Below are positions 40,818 to 50,032 of a DNA stretch of 64,000 nt, in pieces. The stretch's first letter is position 1. Every line of letters begins with the position of its first letter. The notes beneath the pieces are model-generated. The model was given only the letters and a program-made list of their open reading frames with translations. It was not told where the DNA came from and searched no databases. The translations under genes and the position numbers were made by a program. The stretch is from Pyropia yezoensis (taxonomy: Eukaryota > Rhodophyta > Bangiophyceae > Bangiales > Bangiaceae): NCBI GenBank assembly GCA_009829735.1, contig CM020620.1, forward strand, positions 23,162,020 through 23,226,019. Reading direction: 5' to 3'.

Positions 40818-42764
40818 ATGGCTAGTTCGGACCCCCCGTCGTCCGGGGAGTACACGGGTGACGCACGTACTTCAGTGCCTTTGAATACTGGTGAGACACA
40901 GGTGGGTTTACCTGGGGTCGCAGAGGGACTAGAGGTCCCTCAAGCCAGCAGGACTGGAAATACGGGCGGGCAACAGGCCACCCCGACTCAGTCGGGAGTT
41001 CACTCGGGTGACACTTCTGATGTGGGTGGGCCGAAGTCTGGCCACCGTGTAGTATACTCAACGGGAACGTCCCAAGGGGTGAGGACTGTCCCCGCGGGTT
41101 CCACTCGGGTTGGAGCCAACTTTGGCTTGGAGCCGTCGCCAACTAGGCTTTCGGAGGACGGTGGACCTCCGTTGGTCGGCGATGGGCTCGCGCCCATGCC
41201 CCCGGTTGAGACCCCTGAGGAACGTGGTTACCCCTCAGGTGGACTCCCGGAGGCGGACCGAGACTCAACTGGAGTCGTCAATCCACTCCTCGCGGAAACT
41301 GTCCGTCGGGAGGCGACCAATGTGTGGCGGCAGACTTTGCCGGACCTGGTGGTCACGATGACGAATACTATTCTGAATCAGATTGTGGCGAGTTTGCCAG
41401 ATGGCCTTAATGTCCAAACCGGATTGGGGCTTTCGAGCCCGCAGGCGCAGGGGGAATCCCCCCTTACGCCTATCTCTGGTCGCCCCGAACTGGGGGCGAC
41501 TCCTGTGACTCCCAACGAGGGAGCCACACCATACTCGGTGGGGCGTACGCCCTTCATGGGGGAGTTCCCCCCGGAAACGCCGGCGGCTACACCAAGCGCG
41601 CCGCGCCGGACTACAGGCACTGAGAGTCAACTTACCCCAGTGCCACAGCGGCTGTTCCCTCAACGTGAGGTGCCGCCCAAGATCCAGGTAGCCAACCCGG
41701 TCTACCAGCGGATCTTTGACTGTGAGACCTACGCCCTCCACAACAAGTCGGTGGCGTATGGTCCTGACCAGGCCCGAGCCATGAGCCGTGCCAAGAAGAA
41801 TGCACTTCATTCTTTTGGGCACAAAGCGGAGTGGGACGGAACTCCCCCCCTCCGTGTCTTTGAGTTCCTACGTCGTTTCACAAAAGCCTGTGACGACAAC
41901 GCCATAAGTGAAGGCATGGCTTTTTACATGCTTCAGGAGTTTACGAAGGGCGACCTACGGACAGAACTTATGTCCGTCATGCCCACCTCCTCAAGTGGAG
42001 GCGCTGGGGAGGTGACTTCCTATTTGGAGCTCGTCAACTGGTTGTTGAGAGCCATGGTTGATGAGGCAGCGTTGGCTTCTCAAGTCGAGGAGTTTACGCA
42101 AGCCCATCAGGAAGAGGCGGAGGACGAGTTGTCCTTTGCGGAGCGAGTCCGTAAGCTCAACAATCTTTGTGGGTTTCTTCATCCACAAGCTGTGGTGAAG
42201 AGTCGGTTTGTGGAGGGACTCCATGGGTCAGTCCGGATGGAGACCCGGGAGCATAACACTGCCCGGGCGACCCTGGCCGAGTTGGCCAGGTTCGCCTATC
42301 GCAGAGGCGAGGCCTACCGCAAGTTGCGGGAGGAACAACGCCAGGAGCGTCAGGCCGAGTTGGCCAAGGAACGGGAGGAGGCGCGCCAGGCCAGAGAGTT
42401 GAGAGAGGCACGCCGAATCCGCAAGGAGAGGGTGGTAGCTGCCGTGGGAACTTCCCAGGGTATCCCTTCGTCTTCCCCAGTTGGGAAGACCCCTCCCGGA
42501 ACGGACCATCGGTGTTGGAACTGCAACTCCGATGGTCACTGGGCATATGATTGCCCCAAGTTGAGTAAACGCATCCAACAACTTGTTAGGAATGCGAGTA
42601 AAAAGTCGGCTACGAACGAAGTACGTTCACGCCGCGAGGGTGGGTCTCGACCGGTCGTTGCGGTCGCCACACCCTCGGCGGAGGAGGCGGACACGTCGTC
42701 CTCGGACTCGTCGTCTTCCTCCCCGCCCTCAGATTCGGACGCCAAGTCGGCGGGAAACGAATGA
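40818..42764 (+). CDS. gag: gag, chromovirus copy 2
   Basis: 648 residues from an ATG. Same layout as copy 1, with the CCHC knuckle CWNCNSDGHWAYDC and an acidic Ser-rich tail. It overlaps pol by ATGA. Differences from copy 1 cluster in the Pro-rich linker encoded at about 41,420-41,640, while the helical core and knuckle are almost unchanged. Confidence 0.93.
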   Translation: MASSDPPSSGEYTGDARTSVPLNTGETQVGLPGVAEGLEVPQASRTGNTGGQQATPTQSGVHSGDTSDVGGPKSGHRVVYSTGTSQGVRTVPAGSTRVGANFGLEPSPTRLSEDGGPPLVGDGLAPMPPVETPEERGYPSGGLPEADRDSTGVVNPLLAETVRREATNVWRQTLPDLVVTMTNTILNQIVASLPDGLNVQTGLGLSSPQAQGESPLTPISGRPELGATPVTPNEGATPYSVGRTPFMGEFPPETPAATPSAPRRTTGTESQLTPVPQRLFPQREVPPKIQVANPVYQRIFDCETYALHNKSVAYGPDQARAMSRAKKNALHSFGHKAEWDGTPPLRVFEFLRRFTKACDDNAISEGMAFYMLQEFTKGDLRTELMSVMPTSSSGGAGEVTSYLELVNWLLRAMVDEAALASQVEEFTQAHQEEAEDELSFAERVRKLNNLCGFLHPQAVVKSRFVEGLHGSVRMETREHNTARATLAELARFAYRRGEAYRKLREEQRQERQAELAKEREEARQARELREARRIRKERVVAAVGTSQGIPSSSPVGKTPPGTDHRCWNCNSDGHWAYDCPKLSKRIQQLVRNASKKSATNEVRSRREGGSRPVVAVATPSAEEADTSSSDSSSSSPPSDSDAKSAGNE

Positions 42765-45700
42765 CCGTTGGGGCTGGTCGTCCGAAGCTCACAACGGCAG
42801 CCTCGGCCAAGTGGGCCAGGAGGACGGACCAACCGTGCCGGATACTGCGGCGACCTAAGGGAGTCCGCCCACCTCGGGTAGGACTCCCCAAGAACGTAAA
42901 CCCACGTCGGGTCATCGCGGTGCTGACGGGTGAGAACTTCCAGGTGGCTGGACGGGTGCAACTTGCCCCCGGCCGTGCATGCTGTACCCGTATCGTACTT
43001 GATACCGGCTCAGGAGCCTCCTTGATACGCAAGTCGCTATTACCAAAGGAGTTGAAGCTCCAACGCTGGAGGTCCAAAGCTGACCATATGATTGACATCA
43101 ATGGTGGGGTACTTCCCATCGTTGGTGCCGTGACCCTACCAACTAGGTTGGGGACCCATGAGGTCGACGTGACCTATGGCGTAGTTGAGAATATATTGGT
43201 ACCCCTGCTTCTGGGTACCCCTTATGTTGTTACACAAGTGCCTTTGATTTGTGGCCCTGAGTATTGCGTCAAGTTGATGAATGGGGAGACTATCCCCATC
43301 CTTGGTAAGGGAAAGTCTGTGGCTCCTGTGACAGTCCCACAGTCGAAGCCTGTTTGTTCGGTGAGGGAAGGGTTTACTGCTACCCTGCGTTTAGCCCGTA
43401 AAGTCACGTTGCCCCCCAACTCGGTGGCGCACGTTGATGTTGTAACTGATTATACGGGGAACGGGTTGGTGCACCCTCACCCACGTCTTGCTCGCAAGCA
43501 CCAAGTGCATGTTGCCCTTGGCACGATGGACTCCAAAGCCGGAGTCACGTGGAGGATCCAGGTGATGAACCTGAGCCCGACGCCCAAGTACTTCAAGTCG
43601 GGAGCCAAGTTCGGCTATATCGACCAACACGAGGGACCGGTAGTAGCGGTCACCCTCAACGCGGGCGCAAGAAGCGACCCGAAGTCCGGAAAGGAGAAGC
43701 ATCAAGCCAAGTCGGCCGCCTCTCCTCGGCCCCATGTGAACATGGAGGGTGTCCCCCCCAGGTTGAGGGTTCAAGTTGAACGCCTCTTGGACCAATATCA
43801 CAAGTTGTGGGATGGTCAATTGGGACTCATTAGAGCCACCCAACACCGGATCGAGTTGAAGCCCGGTGCACCCCCTATACGCCAACAACCGTATAGGGGA
43901 GGACCTCGTTCAAGGGCCCTCGTTAAGGAGCAAGTTGCTCGCATGGAGGCCCTCGATGTGATCGAGGCCAGCAACGCCGAGTGGACGAGTCCGGTGGTTA
44001 TCGTCCCCAAAGTTGATGGGACCCCCCGGTTTTGTATCGACTACCGTAAGCTCAACGAGAGCACGGTGAAGGACAGTTATCCCCTACCTAGGATGGATGA
44101 CTGTCTGGACTCTCTGGGGGAGGCAAACGTGTTCTCTACCCTGGACTGTAACGCGGGGTACTGGCAAATTCCCATTGCCCCGGAGGACAGGCATAAAACT
44201 ACCTTTACCTGTCACTGTGGTACCTACCAGTGCAAGCGCCTACCGTTTGGTCTGTGTAACGCGCCGGCAACTTTCCAGCGCGCTATGGACATGATTCTGG
44301 CCGGAGTACGGTGGCAGATCTGTCTTGTGTACCTAGACGATATCATTGTGTTCTCCCGAAGTCCGGAGGAACACATTGGCCATCTTGGCCAGGTGTTCAA
44401 GCTACTTGCTGACGCCGGTGTGTCACTGAAGGCGAGTAAGTGCCACCTCTTCACTCAAGAGGTGGAGTACTTGGGACATGTTGTCCGTCCGGGGCGTCTC
44501 AGTGTTAACGAGAAGAACTTGAGGGCCATTCGTAAGGCTCAGTACCCCCGGACCCAGACCCAGATGAGGAGCTTCCTCGGGATGTGTAACGTGTACCGAC
44601 GTTTCACCAAGGGCTTCGCCAAGGTGGCGAAGCCGTTGAATGAGCTAGTGAGCTCAACGCTACCGAGGAACCTGCCTCCCCCAAGTCGGGTGGAGCAGGA
44701 ATCCTTTGAGACTCTTCGGGACCTTCTGCTGAAGCCCCCCATCTTGGCTATTCCCAGGTTGGGAGGCCACTACATCCTGGATGTGGACGCTAGCTACGAC
44801 CAACTTGGTTGTGTGTTGCTTCAGCAGCAGCCGGACAAGGAGTACTTGCCGGTGGGATACTTCAGCAAGGGGCTGAACTCGGCCGAGAAGAACTACGGAG
44901 TCACCGAGTTGGAAGGACTCGCAGTGGTGTGGGCGGTGACGTCACTTCGTCACTACCTAGAGGGTGAGAAGTTCCTCATCCGCTGTGACCACCGCGCGTT
45001 GCAGTTCATCTTTAAGACGGACTGTACGAACACTCGTCTCAACCGGTGGAGGGTGCGACTGGCACCCTTCAACTTTGACATTGAATACCGACCTGGCAGG
45101 CAACATGCCCTTGCCGACGGCCTCTCTCGGGTACCTACCGCGGGGCTGGACACTAACCCAGTCGATGAGGACATCCCCATCGTGGGGGTAGTCACGCGCT
45201 CGGGTCAGGCGTTGAACCCCGAGGCGCCAGGGAACAAGAAGTACTTGCCCCTGTCCCTGGACGAGGTGGTGAAGGCCCAGGCCGAGGATCTCTTCTGCAA
45301 GTCGCAGAGGGATATACTGGATACAGTGGTAGAGACGCGTTTCTTTCTGGGAGACGATGGCCTCCTCATGAGGAGGGGGGTATTCCAGGGGACCGAACAA
45401 CTTGTCGTCCCCGCATCCCTCAAGGACAGTATCCTTGAGAGGGAGCACAACGCTCCCACGGGTGGACACCTGGGGTCTAGTAAACTGTACCAGACCCTGA
45501 GGACCAGGTACTACTGGCCGTCCATGGTGGTGGACATCTACAGTTGGGTGGCTGCCTGCACAAGTTGTGCACAGAATCGTCTGATGGATCGGCGGCCTAG
45601 TACGGCTATGCTATTGTTCCCGGCCAAGGAGCCCTTCGCCGCGTTGGCGATGGACATCCTTGGGCCACTGCCCGTGACCGAGGAGGGCAACCAGTACCTC

Positions 45701-46744
45701 CTGGTCATCTGTGACCGCTTCACGAAACTTACACGAGCGATCCCACTGGCAGAGATCACGGCCATGTCGGTCGTGTCAGCCTTCCTAGATCACTGGGTTG
45801 CCGCGTATGGCATCCCAGATAGTACACTATCGGACAATGGACCGCAATTTGCGTCTGTACTGTTTCAGGGAGTGCTGGATATGTTGGGGGTTAAGGCAAA
45901 CTATGCCACCCCCTACCACCCACAAACTAATGGGCAGGTGGAGCGCTTCAACAAAACTATTGTTAGGCAGCTGCGCCACTATGTGAGTGAGCACGTGAAG
46001 ACGTGGGACCAATACATTTCTATCCTTACTACTGCCTACAATTCGCAGGTTCACTCATCTACCGGGGAAGTACCCCTCGCTTTTGTGACCCCCCGTCGTG
46101 TGCGGTCTATTGCCGTGCGGCGGTCGCTCCCAACTAGGGAGGGTGGTGGCAGTACGCCTACTCCTACTGAGAGTAAGGCGGAGTTCGCTGCTAGGCTGGA
46201 ACACCTCATCCCTAAAGTCAGGGCTGAGATGGACAAAGCACAAAAGCGCTACAAGCGTACCTTTGACAAAAAGGTGCGCAATGCTAAGCATGTCCCCGAA
46301 CAGGGTGACTGGGTGCTGGTTCACTCACACACCCCAACTGGGGGTAAGTTGGTATTCCAGACGAAGGGGCCGTACCAGGTCCTTCGTACTAATGGGCGGC
46401 GCTTCACCATCGAAAGTGACGATGGGGTCCGCACAGTGAACGGACAGGACGTGGTCAATGTTGCACCACCGCCTGCAGGCGACCCAGCTTGGGCGCGTGC
46501 TTTGGAAGCGTGGCGCCTCCCCTCACTGCCTGCGGCCAAACAGGGCCCGCAGGAGTACGTGTTCGATAAGTTCATCGACCACGGATGGGATGAGGACACT
46601 AACCGCCTCATGTTGAGGGTGCGTTGGTTTGGCTACAAAGCCAAGGATGATACGTGGGAGTATGTGGAGGATCTTCCCGCTGAGAAGGTCCGGGCGTACT
46701 GTGCCCGGAATGAGATAGACCCTAACAGCCCTCCCTCAACGTGA
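42761..46744 (+). CDS. pol: pol polyprotein with chromodomain, copy 2
   Basis: 1,327 residues with protease, reverse transcriptase, RNase H, integrase and C-terminal chromodomain in the same positions as copy 1. It differs by scattered substitutions and looks whole. Confidence 0.96.
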   Translation: MTVGAGRPKLTTAASAKWARRTDQPCRILRRPKGVRPPRVGLPKNVNPRRVIAVLTGENFQVAGRVQLAPGRACCTRIVLDTGSGASLIRKSLLPKELKLQRWRSKADHMIDINGGVLPIVGAVTLPTRLGTHEVDVTYGVVENILVPLLLGTPYVVTQVPLICGPEYCVKLMNGETIPILGKGKSVAPVTVPQSKPVCSVREGFTATLRLARKVTLPPNSVAHVDVVTDYTGNGLVHPHPRLARKHQVHVALGTMDSKAGVTWRIQVMNLSPTPKYFKSGAKFGYIDQHEGPVVAVTLNAGARSDPKSGKEKHQAKSAASPRPHVNMEGVPPRLRVQVERLLDQYHKLWDGQLGLIRATQHRIELKPGAPPIRQQPYRGGPRSRALVKEQVARMEALDVIEASNAEWTSPVVIVPKVDGTPRFCIDYRKLNESTVKDSYPLPRMDDCLDSLGEANVFSTLDCNAGYWQIPIAPEDRHKTTFTCHCGTYQCKRLPFGLCNAPATFQRAMDMILAGVRWQICLVYLDDIIVFSRSPEEHIGHLGQVFKLLADAGVSLKASKCHLFTQEVEYLGHVVRPGRLSVNEKNLRAIRKAQYPRTQTQMRSFLGMCNVYRRFTKGFAKVAKPLNELVSSTLPRNLPPPSRVEQESFETLRDLLLKPPILAIPRLGGHYILDVDASYDQLGCVLLQQQPDKEYLPVGYFSKGLNSAEKNYGVTELEGLAVVWAVTSLRHYLEGEKFLIRCDHRALQFIFKTDCTNTRLNRWRVRLAPFNFDIEYRPGRQHALADGLSRVPTAGLDTNPVDEDIPIVGVVTRSGQALNPEAPGNKKYLPLSLDEVVKAQAEDLFCKSQRDILDTVVETRFFLGDDGLLMRRGVFQGTEQLVVPASLKDSILEREHNAPTGGHLGSSKLYQTLRTRYYWPSMVVDIYSWVAACTSCAQNRLMDRRPSTAMLLFPAKEPFAALAMDILGPLPVTEEGNQYLLVICDRFTKLTRAIPLAEITAMSVVSAFLDHWVAAYGIPDSTLSDNGPQFASVLFQGVLDMLGVKANYATPYHPQTNGQVERFNKTIVRQLRHYVSEHVKTWDQYISILTTAYNSQVHSSTGEVPLAFVTPRRVRSIAVRRSLPTREGGGSTPTPTESKAEFAARLEHLIPKVRAEMDKAQKRYKRTFDKKVRNAKHVPEQGDWVLVHSHTPTGGKLVFQTKGPYQVLRTNGRRFTIESDDGVRTVNGQDVVNVAPPPAGDPAWARALEAWRLPSLPAAKQGPQEYVFDKFIDHGWDEDTNRLMLRVRWFGYKAKDDTWEYVEDLPAEKVRAYCARNEIDPNSPPST

Positions 46745-46855
46745 GGGAAGGCCGAGCAACAGTGCCAAGAGAGTGCTTCAAGTCGAAGTGGTACGCAGAG
46801 TGGCTTTTAACTACAGCCCTAACCCTCACACTCTCACAACAAAGGCTGCTGCCAA

Positions 46856-48799
46856 CTAGGCAGGCATGCTAGACTCTCCCACTCCACGGCCCTCGCCCTC
46901 ACGTGGAGGCGAGCGGCGAGACCCACGCCGATAACGGTCTCCACTCGTTGGAAGGGGTGGCGGCTCCAAGTCGGAACCGTCGCGCCCTTCACGGTCACGC
47001 AAGTGGCGCCGACCGTGGTTACTCTTCTGCCTGGTCTTGCTCGCAAGTTTGCGACGCAGACGCTGGACAGACTCCGTCTCCGACGGGGTAGAGGACTCCG
47101 AGACGGAGTAAGACAACTCGTCTTCCGACACGGAGGGAGAGCGCCGCGAGTGTCGGCGACGACGGCGAGGAGGCGAGTATGCCCGGCTCGCGCGACGTTT
47201 GCCACGCCCAAGTGGGGCTGGCTGGGGCATAATAGCCCCAATGCGAGCCAACTCGGCTGTCATAAACTCCGCCACCGACTCGCAACTCGCGGTCGCCACT
47301 GCAGTACGAACGCGCATCTCAACTTGAGGAGTCTCGGAACTCTGGAGGGTTGCGGTCGACGCGGCCAACCAGGAAATGGTGCGCACCAACGTGGTGATCA
47401 TCATCTCTGAGGTTAGAGGCGTGGGCGGTAACACCAACTTGGGGTATACTGTCAGGAGGGTGGCCCCCAAGTTGGGGGACACCGGGGTGGATGACTCCAC
47501 GGCCACGCTGATCGGAATGTTCCCGTGAGGCTGGAAAGGAACAGGAGGAAGCGGAGGGGCACGCCGAGGTGGCGGTACCCGGGTATATCTGCGACCCCGA
47601 CTTGGGGCCCCCGCAGTAGGTTGAGTCATATGGTCATCATATGAGGGCACAGCCATAACTATGGGCTTGTCCGGGGGTGGCGCAGTGTGGCGATCCACCC
47701 CCGGGGCATACGGGTAGTCCCCGATGCCCAACCCCTCTCGTAGGACCACACGGCCGTCGTGAAGTTCACGAGCGACCCACACGAACTGGCGAAGTGCGCC
47801 ATCGTCCTTGGGCCCACGAGTGGGGCGGCGCAACTTGTGCTCAATGCTCTCCCACTCGATAAACTTATGGAGCCGGAGCATCTCCTCAAGTAGAGTGAGT
47901 TGTCCTGATGAGCACCCCTCAGCATCTAGCTGAGGGGTGAGCTGTTCCAAACCTTGGATGAGCCGGAGGGGGAGATGCCAGAGCATCCCCCGCCGCTGAA
48001 CACAGGACACCCAGGTCGACATGACCTCGAGGAGCCACTGGGTGGCCAACATGGCCCACACCAGGTGATCAGGGGCAGCCGTCAACATGACGGAGCCGAA
48101 GTGGTCAAGCAACCGTGGCAACAACGCCGGGAACCCGTAGGGGACCTCAACTTGAGGCCACCACTCGGGCTTCTTCGGATAGTACTGCTCCTTACTGGCA
48201 GCAGACTGTTGAGGAAACTCAAGTTGAGCCGAGGTCACCAAGTAGGGACCTCGCCGGAAGTCTTTCTCCATCCGCACATCAAAGTGATGAGTGTGCGGAT
48301 CGGCCTCGTGGAGGTACGGTGGGCGAGTTGCCACAGCGTCCCACGTGAAGGTCGGCAAGTCGCCGGGACCCGGGATAGTTCCCCCGCGGTCCACCATGGC
48401 CTTGGCACGCTCAACGTCCTCAACCTCCTCATCGTCCAGGAAGGCAAACTGGTCCGTCCTGAAGCCGGCAGGGAACCCGACCCTACGGGGATACTTCTCC
48501 CGTAGGCGGTCCCATACGCGGCCCATCGCTGCGCCAAGTCGGCCACAGCGAAGAACAGTCAGCCCCTCCTCATAGAGAGGCCAAGCGGGGTAAAACCCCC
48601 GCCCCAAGGCCTCACGCGGGACAACTTGTCCCGCCTCCGGGGGAGACCCTGCCTTCAACCCAAAGCCGGGCGACGCGGGAGTCCCGTCCCCCGGAGCGAT
48701 CGCGGAGCCCCCGCCGGAAGTCCCGGCGGGTGCTGCACCGTAGGAGGTGTCCTCCATGCGCTCGTCAAGAGAGTCCGTCTCCACTCCCGGAGTCGCCAT
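46856..48799 (-). CDS. Antisense accessory gene of the chromovirus (aORF), copy 2
   Basis: Same 647-residue length as in copy 1, from the ATG at 48799 to a TAG. Around 20-25 residue differences are scattered, mostly in the Pro/Ser-rich and Arg/Ser-rich parts. The motif block LPTF, FRRGPYLVTSAQLEF and WWPQVEVPYG is unchanged. Preservation of the full frame on the strand opposite gag-pol in two diverged copies suggests selection for the protein. Confidence 0.85.
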   Translation of the reverse strand: MATPGVETDSLDERMEDTSYGAAPAGTSGGGSAIAPGDGTPASPGFGLKAGSPPEAGQVVPREALGRGFYPAWPLYEEGLTVLRCGRLGAAMGRVWDRLREKYPRRVGFPAGFRTDQFAFLDDEEVEDVERAKAMVDRGGTIPGPGDLPTFTWDAVATRPPYLHEADPHTHHFDVRMEKDFRRGPYLVTSAQLEFPQQSAASKEQYYPKKPEWWPQVEVPYGFPALLPRLLDHFGSVMLTAAPDHLVWAMLATQWLLEVMSTWVSCVQRRGMLWHLPLRLIQGLEQLTPQLDAEGCSSGQLTLLEEMLRLHKFIEWESIEHKLRRPTRGPKDDGALRQFVWVARELHDGRVVLREGLGIGDYPYAPGVDRHTAPPPDKPIVMAVPSYDDHMTQPTAGAPSRGRRYTRVPPPRRAPPLPPVPFQPHGNIPISVAVESSTPVSPNLGATLLTVYPKLVLPPTPLTSEMMITTLVRTISWLAASTATLQSSETPQVEMRVRTAVATASCESVAEFMTAELARIGAIMPQPAPLGRGKRRASRAYSPPRRRRRHSRRSPSVSEDELSYSVSESSTPSETESVQRLRRKLASKTRQKSNHGRRHLRDREGRDGSDLEPPPLPTSGDRYRRGSRRSPPREGEGRGVGESSMPA

Positions 48800-49137
48800 G
48801 GCTCTCCCCAAGTTGGGGAGAGACGCTCTGGCTATCGCAGCACGAGACCCTCCTCGAGTTGAGGGGGACTCGGATCGTGGGTATACGGGTGGCCTCCCCA
48901 GCGTGGGGCGGCCCAATGGAAGGTGAAGGGGAGGTGGTGGTGATGGTGAAGTGTGAACTGAGGAGAGCAAGCTGCCGAGTGGGCAAGCTTGAGGAGAGGG
49001 GCGGTCAACGTGACCGCCTCCACATCCGTGTTACGTACTCGATGGGGGACAGCAAGTCGCGCCCCCAACGCCGAGACGTGCGTTTACGCACCCCCTCACA
49101 GGGCCGACCGGGTCGGTCGGAACTGAGGAGAGGGGAG

Positions 49138-49606
49138 TGTGGCAGTATTGACCCCCGGGTAGGGGGGCAACACGTGCCATGCAAGGGGCGGCAGGCCACA
49201 AGCCTGATCCGTTCCTCCCCCTGCATTTGGGTCCATATTCCCTAAGTTTGGGATAGTTAGCTTAGTAGTAAATCCAACTTGGATTTGAGAGTTTTCTGCA
49301 TTTATCGTCTTGAATTTTCGTGTGGCCCGGTGGGCAGGTGCTGGGGTGGGAGATTCTGAGTGGCGAGATTCTGAGTGGACCCTGGGGGGATAAGGGGAGG
49401 GACAGCGGGGCTTGGCCCTGCGTCCCCGTCCCGACCAAGAAACTGTTGGACCACACACCATCCTCTTGTTTGTCCGTGGGGGGTTTGCCCCACAACAGGG
49501 ACAGAGTGTGTGCGACTTGCACTTCTTCCGGTTCCCCCGACACGGGAGGCAGCCCTAGTACACCGCCCCAACTTGGGTGCCGTGTGTGCTAGTGGTTTTT
49601 GCCACA
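49138..49606 (+). repeat. 3' LTR of chromovirus copy 2
   Basis: 469 bp. It carries more differences from the consensus than the other three LTRs, with several near its right end. It abuts GGAGG and then the palindrome array. Confidence 0.97.
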
Positions 49607-49659
49607 GGAGGGGGCGTGTGTGGCCCATGGTACCACCATCAGTCTTGAGTCACGCCATG

Positions 49660-50032
49660 ATGTGTGCATAACGCAACAGATGGGTAGGTTCCATGGTCGG
49701 ATGTTGGCCGGGACTTGGCCAAGGCAGACCGGGTCGCGTTATGTACATAACGCGTCTGGCGAGCACTTGGCATCGTCCCGACAGATTGCCGAGGCTGACC
49801 GTGTGGCGTTATGTACATAACGCGTGAGGTGAGCCTTTTTGAGAATCTGGTAGGTGTGGTACGGTAGACAGACCGTGGCGCGTTATGTACATAACGCTCT
49901 AGTGATGTTTGTCGAGATAGTTCGCCAGAGCTGATCGTGTCGCGTTATGTGCATAACGCGACAGGTGAGCCAATGGAGAATCTGGGAGTCGTGGCTTGTC
50001 AGATGGACCGTGGGGCGTTATGTACATAACGC
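49660..50032 (+). repeat. Array of 14-20 bp palindromes
   Basis: Five palindromes lie at 49735-49754 (perfect CGCGTTATGTACATAACGCG), 49806-49823, 49880-49897, 49941-49960 (central TGCA variant) and 50015-50032, plus a half site at about 49662. Spacing is about 62-74 bp. Each is preceded by GACCGNG- or GATCGTG-like sequence, so the conserved unit is longer than the palindrome. The spacers are otherwise only weakly alike, with GAGAATCTG and TTTGTCGAGAT recurring in alternate units. Confidence 0.85.

Larger units (their letters stand above)
40230..49606 (+). mobile_element. Ty3/gypsy chromovirus, copy 2, whole-looking
   Basis: Same length and structure as copy 1, with 469-bp LTRs, primer-binding region, gag, pol, antisense gene and polypurine tract. 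It looks whole. Its LTRs differ at about seven positions (roughly 1.5 percent), so it is older than copy 1 but still young. It lies in the same direction as the helicase gene it interrupts. Unlike copy 1 it has no target-site duplication: CCTGG precedes and GGAGG follows. The right flank does not continue the helicase, which points to rearrangement or ectopic recombination after insertion. Confidence 0.97.

Noticed and set aside
40225-49611. A mutated target-site duplication around chromovirus copy 2
   Set aside because: CCTGG and GGAGG differ at three of five positions, and the flanks are also not colinear in coding sequence.
49660-50032. Regularly spaced repeats resembling a CRISPR array
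   Set aside because: The repeats are 14-20 bp self-palindromes with related spacers of 45-60 bp, in a eukaryotic context with no Cas genes.
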